From positions 275,696-339,695 of the forward strand of contig NZ_UYJA01000006.1 of assembly GCF_900618535.1 (NCBI RefSeq): a stretch of 64,000 nucleotides of DNA, in the 5' to 3' direction. The translations under genes and the position numbers were made by a program. The notes below the pieces were generated by a model. That model was not told the origin of the DNA. It did no database searches and saw only the letters and a program-made list of their open reading frames with translations. This document shows, piece by piece, positions 17,639 through 25,914 of this stretch. How positions within the stretch are numbered: position 1 is the stretch's first letter; every line of letters starts with the position of its first letter. The stretch comes from Pseudomonas bubulae (GTDB lineage Bacteria > Pseudomonadota > Gammaproteobacteria > Pseudomonadales > Pseudomonadaceae).

Positions 17639-18069
17639 ATGCCCATCACAGCGCAGCAACTGCTGCAGATCCTCCCGAAACCGAACGCACCGATCTGGCC
17701 AATGCCAACTCCGCACAAATTCTGGCAGAGCAGGGCAAGCGCCTCGCCCTGGAGCAATGGCTGGCAGCCAGTGACCAATCCCATTACCGAGCCCTGACCG
17801 ATGAGAAAACCAAACAGGCACGTCTGCGTGATCGCCTTGCCACTGCTGACCTGCGGCTGTCAGTCCAACTCGACGCCACCGCCGCAACTGGTTGTGACGC
17901 AGTGCAAACCACCACCTGCACCAGCGGCATGGTTTATGGCGCCCATAGAGCCCGACTTGACCCAGCGCATGCTCAACGAATTATCGGAATCACCGGCGAC
18001 GGCGATCAAGGACTGATCGCGCTGCAGGCCTGTCAGGCCTATGCCAAAGAAGTATCAGGCACAAAGTAA
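17639..18069 (+). pseudogene. Fused remnant: endolysin start joined to Rz spanin
   Basis: The start MPITAQQLLQILP is almost the same as that of the intact GH19 endolysin at 9520, but after 13 codons the sequence jumps, out of frame, into the middle of an Rz gene. From 17677 to 18069 one frame reads QARLRDRLATADLRLSVQLD and ends ACQAYAKEVSGTK, the C-terminal part of a lambda-type Rz (phage lysis protein family). A deletion thus removed most of the endolysin and the Rz membrane anchor. Confidence 0.65.
17801..18016 (+). CDS. Rz1-like spanin lipoprotein nested in Rz
   Basis: 71 residues in a different frame wholly inside the Rz remnant, the lambda-type nested arrangement. Signal sequence followed by a lipobox-like LLTCGC near residues 15-20, then a Pro-rich stretch (STPPPQ, CKPPPAPAAWFM). 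The gene is intact although its partner has lost its membrane anchor, so it probably has no present role. Confidence 0.6.
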   Translation: MRKPNRHVCVIALPLLTCGCQSNSTPPPQLVVTQCKPPPAPAAWFMAPIEPDLTQRMLNELSESPATAIKD

Positions 18070-18219
18070 AAGGAGCGGTCGAAACTGGATGCATCAACAT
18101 CCAACCCGGCCACCAAACCCGCAGATTAGCCCTGCAAGCCCAGTCAAGGCTCCTGCTTCGTGCACAAAACGGAGCGAGCCTAACACCTGTTTATCCATAC
18201 AGCAAAGGTCTTGCGCATT

Positions 18220-19014
18220 ATGTCTTCACCCATCATCCCTTGGATGGGCGGCAAACGCCGCCTGGCCGACCGCCTTATCCCCCTGTTCCCACCCCACGAA
18301 TGTTACGTCGAAGTCTTCGCCGGCGGCGGGGCGCTGTACTTCCTGCGCCCTCAGGCCGCGCCTTGCGAAGTGCTAAACGACATCAACGGTGACCTGGTGA
18401 CCCTGTACCGCGTGGTGCAGAACCACTTGGAAGAATTCGTGAGGCAATTTAAGTGGGCCCTTAGCTCACGGCAGATTTTCGAGTGGCAAAAAATGACCCG
18501 CCCGGCAAGCGTGACCGACATCCAGCGTGCGGTCCGATTCTTCTACCTGCAGCACCATGCCTCCGGTGGCAAGATCACAGGACAGGTCTTTGGTACCGCA
18601 ACTACAGCTCCTGCAATCAACCTGCTGCGCATTGAAGAAAACCTGTCTGCAGCCTGGCAGCGCCTGGCCGGCACTTACGTTGAAAACCTGCCCTGGCTTG
18701 AGTGCGCAGAGCGCTACGACCGGCCGCATACCTTCCATTACATGGACCCGCCTTACTGGCAGACCGCTGGTTACGGTGTGGACTTCCCTTTTGAAAACTA
18801 CGAGCGCATGGCTGATTTTATGCGTCGCTGCAAAGGTAAGGTGATGGTCAGCATCAACGACCATCCGGACATTCGGCGAGTGTTTGAGGGGTTTCATTTT
18901 GAGACAACCGAGATCAGGTACACGACCACGAATCAGCGGCAGGGGAAGGCTGAGGTGACGGGAGAGTTGATTGTGATGAATTGGGAGCAGGAGGCTTTGG
19001 GGGGGCTATTTTAG
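18220..19014 (+). CDS. DNA adenine methylase, D12 class (Dam-like), phage orphan
   Basis: 264 residues from ATG 18220; a TTG nine bases upstream is possible. Motifs in Dam order: PWMGGKRRLA near the start (motif X), FAGGGALYF (motif I, S-adenosyl-methionine binding), DPPYW near residue 180 (motif IV, catalytic). It should methylate adenine N6; the recognition sequence cannot be read from the gene. No restriction gene is adjacent, so it is an orphan methylase, common in phages for masking DNA. It follows the Rz/Rz1 remnant and is likely the last gene of the second prophage. Confidence 0.85.
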   Translation: MSSPIIPWMGGKRRLADRLIPLFPPHECYVEVFAGGGALYFLRPQAAPCEVLNDINGDLVTLYRVVQNHLEEFVRQFKWALSSRQIFEWQKMTRPASVTDIQRAVRFFYLQHHASGGKITGQVFGTATTAPAINLLRIEENLSAAWQRLAGTYVENLPWLECAERYDRPHTFHYMDPPYWQTAGYGVDFPFENYERMADFMRRCKGKVMVSINDHPDIRRVFEGFHFETTEIRYTTTNQRQGKAEVTGELIVMNWEQEALGGLF

Positions 19015-19238
19015 TAAAGCTTTAGGGTGGTTGGCTGTAACCGCCCTAAAGCTACTATTTACCTAAATCTGCAATCGCCTAGGATTGAACCAACTCTAAA
19101 GTCGTGCTTGTCCGAAAAACCAACGCTCACTCAAAATTGATCGATGCCCTGATCAGAGAGGCTCTCGCCAATATCTTGCCGACTTCTATAGATTTTATTG
19201 ATCGGCTAGTAGAAAATTTAATTTTTACATGACCGTGA

Positions 19239-19823
19239 TCAAATATATTTTCCGGTCTGATTGTCCCGAGTCCTGATGCACTTAATCATATTGGGCGAAA
19301 TTGTTCCATCATAGAGGAACCAGCCAGGGTCGGAGATGGCACCTGAATATTGAACATCTCGTACTTCCTTATCATATTTCTTGGTTGCTATATGATCATG
19401 ACCTAATGGATACCGAGTGCTGACCAGAATAGCTGCTTTGAAAAGGTTTTTATGTATTTTCGAGTAGTTCATCTGCGTCAGTATTAGATTAATAAAGCTG
19501 TTGTAGTCCAATAAATTTGGATCTGTATCGCTAATGTCCAGCTCTACAACTACCTCTGTCTGGTCGAATAGTTGCAACTGTCTATTGGGCGATTGACCTG
19601 TGATCAGTTGAGGATAAACGCTGGCCATGAATTGGAACTCTGGAGACGTCTGCTCGTAAAGCAATTGTCCGGTTATCAATCCATGTCCGCTCGGGTCAAG
19701 CCTTGATGTTAGGGAGACAAGCTTCGGTTTGCCGTTCTCTTGACATGGAACCTTACCAGGGAGAATTCCGTTTTTGAGAATGTCGTTGATAGCACCAGCA
19801 CGGGTGAAATGATAAAGCAGCAT
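19239..19823 (-). CDS. Unknown protein, possible ADP-ribosyltransferase-like fold
   Basis: 194 residues, AT-rich, single gene. The start MLLYHFTRAGAINDILKNGI resembles the YHxT...I...GI opening of DarT-like and related ART-fold proteins, with VSLTSR in the position of the next strand and GWFLYDGTISPNMIKCI near the C-terminus where DarT-type proteins have their last conserved block. I cannot place the catalytic Glu with certainty. No antitoxin-like gene is adjacent on the same strand; an 86-codon gene diverges to its right. If an ART, the target could be DNA, RNA or protein. Low confidence beyond the fold hint. Confidence 0.5.
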   Translation of the reverse strand: MLLYHFTRAGAINDILKNGILPGKVPCQENGKPKLVSLTSRLDPSGHGLITGQLLYEQTSPEFQFMASVYPQLITGQSPNRQLQLFDQTEVVVELDISDTDPNLLDYNSFINLILTQMNYSKIHKNLFKAAILVSTRYPLGHDHIATKKYDKEVRDVQYSGAISDPGWFLYDGTISPNMIKCIRTRDNQTGKYI

Positions 19824-20065
19824 GTTCGATTATTGTCCTTGTGGAGATGCTACAGACAATATCACACACGCAAAAAAGCAGGCATCTGCAATGCTAAATT
19901 AGGATTGTAGTGCTTCGCTTATGGAACGACGTTATGGTAGCAAGGGCGCCCGGACAGTCGGAATACGATCTTGGAAAATCGGAAAGCCCCAGCGAGAATT
20001 CAGCCATAACGTCTATTGCTCGACACATATGATACGCTCGGGTTTACCGACATAGGAGGTGCAAG

Positions 20066-20326
20066 ATGAACTACAAGGGTAAGGCTGATTTAACGCTCCA
20101 TTGCTTATATAGCAATCCCAGAAGAATGGTCATCCTGCCAGATAGAGACGTAGAGATCGAGAGCTGTGATAGCGGCACCAAAATCTCTGTTGAACTTGGT
20201 GAGTCAGGGCTTACGGTAGATGAAATTGACGTCTCTGTATCCGGAAATATTCACCGGTTCTTAGTCGACACAACCATCAATGCCAATCGTCAGTACACGC
20301 TCCACTGTTCCCCTCTTGCTGTTTGA
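20066..20326 (+). CDS. Hypothetical protein, 86 residues
   Basis: Starts at ATG 20066 with a good AGGAGGT site 7 bases before it. Mostly beta-strand character (TLHCLYSNPRRMVILPDRDV, GTKISVELGESGLTVDEIDV), no membrane segment, no signal. It is transcribed divergently from the possible ART-like gene, with ~240 bases between. I do not recognise it. Its 3' end lies 47 bases from an IS3 element. Confidence 0.55.
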   Translation: MNYKGKADLTLHCLYSNPRRMVILPDRDVEIESCDSGTKISVELGESGLTVDEIDVSVSGNIHRFLVDTTINANRQYTLHCSPLAV

Positions 20327-20391
20327 TAAGCTCTAGCAGTCTGTAGGACAGGAGGAGTCTCGTAGAGCCTCACTGAATCGCCCCGGGTTCT

Positions 20392-21273
20392 TTAGACACT
20401 CTCCAAGCTCGCTGCGTAACGCTTTTCAAACTTTACCGGGGACAGCTGATTGTTGAAACCATGACGACGTTTTGCGTTGTAAAACATCTCGATGTAATCG
20501 AATACATCACCACGAGCATCTTCCCGTGTGATGTAGATTTTTCGCTTGATCCGTTCTCGCTTCAAAAGCTGGAAAAAACTTTCTGCGACAGCATTATCGT
20601 GGCAGTTACCTCGACGACTCATGCTGGCAACCAAATTGTTCGCCTTCAAGAAACTACGCCAATCGGAGCTGCTGTACTGGCTGCCTTGGTCGCTGTGAAC
20701 CATCACCTCTTGTTTTGGTTTACGCCTCCAAACGGCCATCAATAATGCATCATTGGCCAAATCGCTTGTCATTTGCGGTTTCATTGACCAGCCAACTACT
20801 TGGCGAGAAAACAAGTCCAGTACCACTGCCAAATACAGCCAGCCTTCGTACGTGCGGATGTAGGTGATGTCAGTGACCCAAACCGTGTTGGGTTCCACCA
20901 CATCAAACTGACGCTTCAATAAGTTGGGTGAGGCCACCGCAGGTTTACCTCCGTACTTCCCTGGACGTCGGCGGTACCCTGTCTGAGAGCGCAGACCTTC
21001 AATACGCATCAATCTGGCAACCCGATGGCGACCGCAAGCCTCACCGATTTCACGCAGGTCATCATGGATTTTGCGATAGCCATAAACGCCGCCGCTCTCC
21101 AGCCATGAATGTTTTATCAGCCCCAACAGGCGCTGGTCGTCTTTGGCGCGCGCAGATTGCGGTTCCGATAACCAAGCGTAGTAGCCACTGGGGTGGATTT
21201 TGAGCGTCAGGCAAAGCCGTCGAACGGAGTAGTCGGCAGCCTGCTGCTTGATAAAGGCGTACTTCAACCGCAC
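20392..21273 (-). CDS. IS3-family transposase OrfB
   Basis: 293 residues with the rve integrase core. Catalytic DDE: WVTDITYI (Asp), HSDQGSQY (Asp) and NAVAESFF (Glu), with the usual K seven residues beyond. The C-terminus FNAKRRHGFNNQLSPVKFE-like block is typical. It overlaps orfA by 10 bases in another frame and is expected to be made as an OrfAB fusion by -1 frameshifting on an A6G run about 25 bases upstream of the orfA stop. Confidence 0.9.
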   Translation of the reverse strand: MRLKYAFIKQQAADYSVRRLCLTLKIHPSGYYAWLSEPQSARAKDDQRLLGLIKHSWLESGGVYGYRKIHDDLREIGEACGRHRVARLMRIEGLRSQTGYRRRPGKYGGKPAVASPNLLKRQFDVVEPNTVWVTDITYIRTYEGWLYLAVVLDLFSRQVVGWSMKPQMTSDLANDALLMAVWRRKPKQEVMVHSDQGSQYSSSDWRSFLKANNLVASMSRRGNCHDNAVAESFFQLLKRERIKRKIYITREDARGDVFDYIEMFYNAKRRHGFNNQLSPVKFEKRYAASLESV

Positions 21274-21542
21274 TCCTTGGCAAAGTACGCGGCGGCCTTT
21301 TTTAATATGTCTTGCTCTTCAGTGACCCGCTTGAGTTCCGCCCTAAGACGTCGAAGTTCAGCCTGCTGATCATCGCCTTGCTGTCGTTCTTCCTGTGGCT
21401 TGCTGTAGCGCTTTACCCACGCATAAAGGCTGTGAGTCGATACACCGAGACGTGCTGCCACATCAGCGACAGGCAGCTTCTTTTCGATCACTTGATTGAC
21501 TGCTTGGATTTTGAATTCTTCGGGATAACGTGGGTTGCTCAT
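21264..21542 (-). CDS. IS3-family transposase OrfA
   Basis: 92 residues. N-terminal helix-turn-helix (YPEEFKIQAVNQVIEKKL, VADVAARLGVSTHSLYAWVK) followed by a leucine-zipper-like helix (ELRRLRAELKRVTEEQDILK). It binds the terminal repeats. The AAAAAAG heptamer near its end, on the minus strand at about 21297-21303, is a plausible slip site for OrfAB production. Confidence 0.9.
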   Translation of the reverse strand: MSNPRYPEEFKIQAVNQVIEKKLPVADVAARLGVSTHSLYAWVKRYSKPQEERQQGDDQQAELRRLRAELKRVTEEQDILKKAAAYFAKECG

Positions 21543-21604
21543 GGCACCTCCTGATTGGCCTCATTTTAAGGCAAAGAGGTGTCTAGGAAACCCGGGGCGA
21601 TTCA

Positions 21605-21971
21605 GTTCGTGAGATCGGTAACAGGGTTGTCAAGGTCCAGAAAAAACGTAGAGAAAATCTTTTCGGTGAAAAGGCTCCCGCGTCGATAATGTTGAGTGTC
21701 GAATAGGCCTTGCTAAAGACCGGCTCTATGAATTAGAACTGCTCCGATGATCTAAGAGACTAAGCCCTCCGTAATGCTTTACGACGGAGGGCTGTTGCTG
21801 AGTGACTAGTCTCCACGCCTGTGTTTATGTGTAAAAGTCTCGACTTGCTCCTTTTGGCCGACAACTGCCTTCCACCAACGTCAGCTTTGGATCGATGATT
21901 GTGCCCAGCCGCCTGCAGCAGTCGGGGACAAGCACTATCACGGTATTATTATCCAGCAGAAGGAAACTGCC
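21605..21971. other. Non-coding gap right of IS3 element, one strong hairpin
   Basis: No convincing gene. At 21763-21793 a 10-bp stem AGCCCTCCGT / ACGGAGGGCT lies in it without a T-run in either direction, perhaps an old terminator. The sequence just before 21972 supplies AAGGA as ribosome site for the next gene. Confidence 0.5.
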
Positions 21972-23063
21972 ATGCCACACACTCAGATGCCGCAGTTGTT
22001 CAATATCGATTTGTTGCTCGAGGAGCTTCAGGACGAAGTGGTCACTGGCGAAACCCTGGATCTATTTGTTGCGTCACTCGCCTTTAAGAACTTCGACGGC
22101 TTTGCCCGGCGACTACCATTCGTGCTTGAAAGCGTGACCTATAAAGCCGTGACTTGGCAGACGTTGGTGGACGCTGCCCCCGCGAAGTTCAGGATCCGCC
22201 AGACCCAAGAAGAGGTGCTGGTCTTTGCACAGACCGAACATTGCGGCTGCGTGCGAACCTATCGATATCGGCATGCACAGGGCATCGGCGAACATGATTC
22301 GGCAGACATGGGTTGGTGCGCTGTGTCGACACCTGAGACGTTTTACGCACAACTCGACACGCCGGCGGCTGCGGCTGTGTTCCATGCCTGGCAGGCCTGG
22401 ATGACCCGCGCGACGGCAGAACAGGCCGCGATGGCTGAAGGACGCTTTGAGAACACCGCAGTCTCCCGATCGATAATTTTTACTGGAGTGGGCAGTTGTC
22501 TGGCTTGTAAGGCGCCTTCCGTCGCCAGTGCACGCACTACGTTGAGCAGCGCCACCGACAATGGTCTGCTGATTCAATTGCCGTTATGTGCTCAACACCT
22601 GCAGGCCGCCCAAGAGTATCCGTGTGTCGCGCTCTTTCTAGAAACGTTATTCTCGATCTCGCTTGGACTGCCGGAGGTCGAGCGAAGGGAGGCGATCCCG
22701 GATGAGCTGATCGCATCATTGCACGCCATGGTCGCCGAGGCCTTGGGCGGCACGGTTGGTACTGCGCTGAAACGAAAGCGCGGCTGGCACCTGCGCATTG
22801 CTCTATCGGATGGTTGGCATTGGTTGCTGCGCCTGCATACACTAATGGACTATGCGCACATGTTGTACCCGCCAGGTGCAAGCAAGGAGATCTACCGTGC
22901 CGACTCGGCGCCCGATCATCCTGACTTGCCATTTTTTCCCGATCATGAACATGAGCGGCCCTCGAAAAAAAACGAGGAGATCGCACCAAGCTTTCTTTAC
23001 GGCAACCCGTTGTTGGATCTGAAACGCTTGCAGCGCGTAGAAAAGGATCTACGTCGTGCCTGA
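21972..23063 (+). CDS. Unknown protein, 363 residues, possible zinc site
   Basis: Starts at ATG 21972 with AAGGA upstream. Soluble, no signal peptide. Residues near 175-215 hold C-L-A-C and then C-A-Q-H (GSCLACKAP ... LPLCAQHLQ), a spacing that could bind zinc. The C-terminal third is helical and ends in a charged segment (HEHERPSKKNEE, LKRLQRVEKDLRRA). An N-terminal MPQLFNIDLLLEELQDEVVT is acidic and helical. I recognise no family. GC matches the chromosome, but IS elements sit on both sides. Confidence 0.6.
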   Translation: MPHTQMPQLFNIDLLLEELQDEVVTGETLDLFVASLAFKNFDGFARRLPFVLESVTYKAVTWQTLVDAAPAKFRIRQTQEEVLVFAQTEHCGCVRTYRYRHAQGIGEHDSADMGWCAVSTPETFYAQLDTPAAAAVFHAWQAWMTRATAEQAAMAEGRFENTAVSRSIIFTGVGSCLACKAPSVASARTTLSSATDNGLLIQLPLCAQHLQAAQEYPCVALFLETLFSISLGLPEVERREAIPDELIASLHAMVAEALGGTVGTALKRKRGWHLRIALSDGWHWLLRLHTLMDYAHMLYPPGASKEIYRADSAPDHPDLPFFPDHEHERPSKKNEEIAPSFLYGNPLLDLKRLQRVEKDLRRA

Positions 23064-23134
23064 CGGCACCGGGACTATGTCGGAACTCGGGGAAATACTG
23101 AGGGCTATCGGTTGGGCTTGCTGTCTAGAAGGTT

Positions 23135-23146
23135 CGGGGCAATTCA
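23135..23146 (+). repeat. Orphan IS3 terminal-repeat fragment
   Basis: CGGGGCAATTCA differs at one base from the end of the complete IS3 element at 21593-21604. It sits exactly at the point where the antitoxin gene on its right is truncated, so an IS3 copy probably inserted and was later lost. Confidence 0.45.
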
Positions 23147-23317
23147 GTTTGCGCTGGCCTGCTTAATCTGGTCAGGTTTTAATTCGGCAGGTACGTCGGC
23201 GATACAGGATGCGTCGAATTCACACATAGCTGATTTGTATATGGCACCGATTTCCAGCAGTGCAGCAGCGGAGCTGTGAATCGACTCAAATACGTCACTC
23301 TTGTATGTATTAACCAT
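23144..23317 (-). pseudogene. HigA-like antitoxin, C-terminus lost
   Basis: From ATG (minus strand, 23317) with GGAG upstream. The opening NTYKSDVFESIHSSAAALLE, then a block ending PAELKPDQIK, is the usual lead-in of XRE/HigA-type antitoxins before their helix-turn-helix. Here the reading frame ends at once (ASAN, stop) where the IS3-like fragment begins, so the DNA-binding domain is missing. No intact toxin is next to it. Confidence 0.55.
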
Positions 23318-23358
23318 CACAGATCTCCACCAATTCTTTGTCCTCAAAGCGTTGTTAC

Positions 23359-23581
23359 CTATGCTTGGCTCACCAACCCACTCCTAAGCAACCCTTCAAA
23401 CAAAGCCGTCTCGGCTGCTGAAGATTGCGGGTATTTCGTAAACCAAACCTCCAGCACAGCCCGCAACTGAACTTCAAAATCCCGACGTTCCACCGCCCGC
23501 ACCAACACCTCCTGCAACTGCTCAACCAGCACCGGCGCGCACACCTCCAGCGTCTGCAGCGCATCTTCCCCTGGTTGTTGC
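23359..23581 (-). pseudogene. 3' fragment of unidentified gene, cut by IS66 element
   Basis: An open frame enters from the IS66 boundary and ends at 23359. It encodes an amphipathic helical stretch (LVEQLQEVLVRAVERRDFEV, then VLEVWFTKYPQSS) with protein-like composition. No start exists. Identity unknown. Confidence 0.4.
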
Positions 23582-24436
23582 GTAACCGTCCGGGCATCCC
23601 ATCTTGCGCAACTAATCCGGTTGCCAACGATGCGGCAGCAGCTCCTGAATCTCACTTGCCCGCTGCGTCGGCAGACGAGTGAAAACGTCCTTCAAGTAGG
23701 CATACGGATCATGCCCGTTGAGCTTGGCCGACTGGATCAGGCTCATCAACGCAGCAGCGCGTTTGCCACTGTGTAACGACCCTGCGAAGAGCCAGTTTTT
23801 GCGTCCAAGAGCCCAAGGCCTGATTTGGTTTTCGCACCAGTTGTTATCAATGGGTACAGCACCGTCATCGAGGTAGCGCGACAGCGCCGCCCAGCGCTTG
23901 AGGCTGTAATCCAAGGCTTTGGTGATGGCCAACCCCTCAAACACAAGCCCGCGCTGATCGATCATCCAGGCATGTAAGGTTTCCATCAGCGGAACTGCTT
24001 TTTCCTGACGTATTCGTCGTCGCTCATCAGGCTCAAGGTCTCGAACTTCGCGCTCAACCTCGTATATCGCAGCGATGTACTGCAACGCCTGCTCCGCGAG
24101 GAAGCTTTTCTTGGTGGCGTGCAATTCGTAAAACTTGCGCCGGACATGGGCCATGCAGCCGATTTCAGTCACGCCCAGAGCAAAGCTGGCTTTGTAGCCG
24201 TCCTAGTCGTTGCAGACCAACTTGCCTTTCCAGTCGCCAAAAAGTTGCGGGCATACTCGCTCGATCGACCAGGGCTGCAGTTGCACACCGTAGGTACCAA
24301 CCCACTGGGCCAAGGTTGTAGTGATGCCTTTATCAATGACCGGCGCGGGAACCGGTGCTTGGATCATGGTTTCGCAGTCGTTGCAGACCCACTCGCCACA
24401 CACTTGCCGTTCAACGCTGAACCATTCGCTTACGAT
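23582..24436 (-). mobile_element. IS66-family element remnant
   Basis: The left edge GTAACCGTCCGGGCATCCC resembles the terminal repeat of IS66-type elements (GTAAGCG-like). Inside is only the 3' half of tnpC; tnpA, tnpB and the other end are missing. Confidence 0.6.
23612..24430 (-). pseudogene. IS66 TnpC transposase fragment with internal stop
   Basis: The C-terminal part (from 24172) contains the IS66 signatures GCMAHVRRKFYELHA and PIDNNWCENQIRPWALGRKN. Upstream, separated in the same frame by TAG at 24204, is CNDCETMIQAPVPAPVIDKG, the zinc-ribbon/linker portion. A stretch between them is also missing compared with full TnpC. Not functional. Confidence 0.75.
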
Positions 24437-24878
24437 GCAACAGATGGGCTAAATCGTTCAGCGGATGTTTCGTAGTTTAGTGTCTTGCGAGGACGGCTAT
24501 TTAGCTGCCTTACGACAAGGTCGGTTCCTTTAGGGAAGCACTGCGTTAACAACCGGTTGGTGTCATTGCACGAACCCAGCCGAGCAGCTCGTGACTCTGC
24601 TGACATGACATGGGAAAAATTACCAATCGATCATGGATTATTGTTCAAAACGGAAGCGTAGGCCTGCATCAGCGCTAGCTAAAAGGAATCAATTATTTTA
24701 TTGGAATAGTATTCCAGTATTGATATGGTAGGTTTTTACCGCCGACCCAGGCACTGCGTAAAGCGCTGGCTCTGTGCGCAACACGTGATGCTCATTCGTC
24801 AATTAGCCGGGCCCACATCGCCTTCATCCCAGGCGGATAGTAGCCGGACAAAGCCATGGAATACCCTAGGAGAACGTG
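24437..24878. other. Non-coding gap and promoter region of the aroE-like gene
   Basis: About 440 bases without a credible gene. The left half appears to be leftover from the IS66 region. The right half holds a 15-bp palindrome at 24702, described separately, 160 bases before the aroE-like start. Confidence 0.6.
24702..24716. promoter_or_regulatory. Candidate IclR operator upstream of aroE-like gene
   Basis: TGGAATAGTATTCCA, a perfect palindrome around a central G. The same sequence recurs before the IclR gene and a close variant before the MFS gene, so this is very likely the regulator's binding site. Confidence 0.75.
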
Positions 24879-25685
24879 ATGTCTGAGTTTTTGATACCCA
24901 GTCCTACAGGCAATACCCGATTTTTTGCGGTTGTAGGTGATCCGGTAATACAGGTGAAGGCTCCACAGTTACTGAACAAGGTGTTCGCCGAGGAAGGCGT
25001 GGATGCGGTGATGATTGCGGTGCATGCGCGGCCTGAACAGCTCGCTACCGTGATACGCGGCCTACAAGCGATGGAAAATTTTTCGGGAATGCTGATTACC
25101 ATCCCTCATAAGTTTGCCGCTCGTGAATTCGCGGATAAGGTAAGCCTCGCCGTTCAGGTCTCCGGCAGCACCAACGCATTGCGGCGCAACGAACAAGGAG
25201 TGTGGGAGGCTGATAACTTCGATGGTGCAGGCTTTGCCCTGGGCATGCAGCGCAAGGGATACGAACTGGCGGGGAAGCGTGTCGTAATGGCCGGAGGAGG
25301 TGGTGCGGGAAGTTCGATAGCTGCAGCATTACTGCAAGCAGGAATAGACCGGTTGTATCTGCAGGAACCGGATACGGTTAAAGCCCAAGATCTGCTCGCC
25401 AGGTTGGATCAACATTGGCCAGGGCGTTGCGAGGTTGCTCAGCCGCAACACCTTAAGTTAGTCGACATTGCCATCAACGCAACGCCGTTAGGGCTTTCGG
25501 ATGAAGACCCACTGCCTATTGATCTCGCCAACTTGTCTGCCGGAGCACTGGTGGCAGATATCATCATGCAACCCGTCGAGACTCGCTTGCTTCGCGAGGC
25601 GCATGCGGCGGGCCACCCTGTGCAGCCAGGGAGCTACATGCTCAATGAGCAATTAGGCTGCTACAAGACGTTTTTCGGGATCTGA
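24879..25685 (+). CDS. Shikimate dehydrogenase-like oxidoreductase
   Basis: 268 residues from ATG 24879 with TAGGAG upstream. Layout is AroE-like: an N-terminal substrate domain, IPHK with the catalytic Lys near residue 71, DNFDGAGF with the catalytic Asp, and a Rossmann motif VVMAGGGGAGSSIA. The usual S-x-S substrate motif is replaced by QVKAP near residue 30, so it belongs to a divergent subgroup and may act on a compound other than shikimate, such as quinate or a related hydroxyaromatic precursor. It stands first in a set with an IclR regulator and an aromatic-acid-type MFS transporter sharing an operator, pointing to a catabolic role. Confidence 0.8.
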   Translation: MSEFLIPSPTGNTRFFAVVGDPVIQVKAPQLLNKVFAEEGVDAVMIAVHARPEQLATVIRGLQAMENFSGMLITIPHKFAAREFADKVSLAVQVSGSTNALRRNEQGVWEADNFDGAGFALGMQRKGYELAGKRVVMAGGGGAGSSIAAALLQAGIDRLYLQEPDTVKAQDLLARLDQHWPGRCEVAQPQHLKLVDIAINATPLGLSDEDPLPIDLANLSAGALVADIIMQPVETRLLREAHAAGHPVQPGSYMLNEQLGCYKTFFGI

Positions 25686-25851
25686 GTCCCTCGCGACCAT
25701 GATCCTCGGCATTAGCGTGATTACCCTCATTTGTGCGGCGCGGTAAACTGAAAGCAGCGTTGAGTGATTTTCTGCGTGGCAATGAATCATGAGCTACCGC
25801 AGCGAATGGCTGAAAATTGAGGCGACTCCCTTGGTTTGCAGCCTCATAACG

Positions 25852-25870
25852 ATTGGAATAGTATTCCAAT
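25852..25870. promoter_or_regulatory. Candidate IclR autoregulatory operator
   Basis: ATTGGAATAGTATTCCAAT, a perfect 19-bp palindrome centred 54 bases before the IclR start. The core is identical to the aroE-like site. Confidence 0.8.
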
Positions 25871-25914
25871 ATATTTTCGTCGGGAGCTTATCTCTCACAC
25901 GCTAAGGAACAACA

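Larger units (their letters stand above)
20374..21604 (-). mobile_element. IS3-family insertion sequence
   Basis: 1231 bp. The outer 15 bases of both ends are identical inverted copies (TGAATCGCCCCGGGT), with partial identity for about 35 bases. Two overlapping genes, orfA and orfB, lie inside on the minus strand. The flanks (CAC left, GTT right) do not match, so no 3-bp target duplication is seen; this suggests rearrangement after insertion. Copies of its outermost bases recur near 23135 and 33822. Confidence 0.9.

Noticed and set aside
21763..21793. Small RNA gene from the strong hairpin
   Set aside because: No promoter and no T-run; the hairpin alone does not support a gene.
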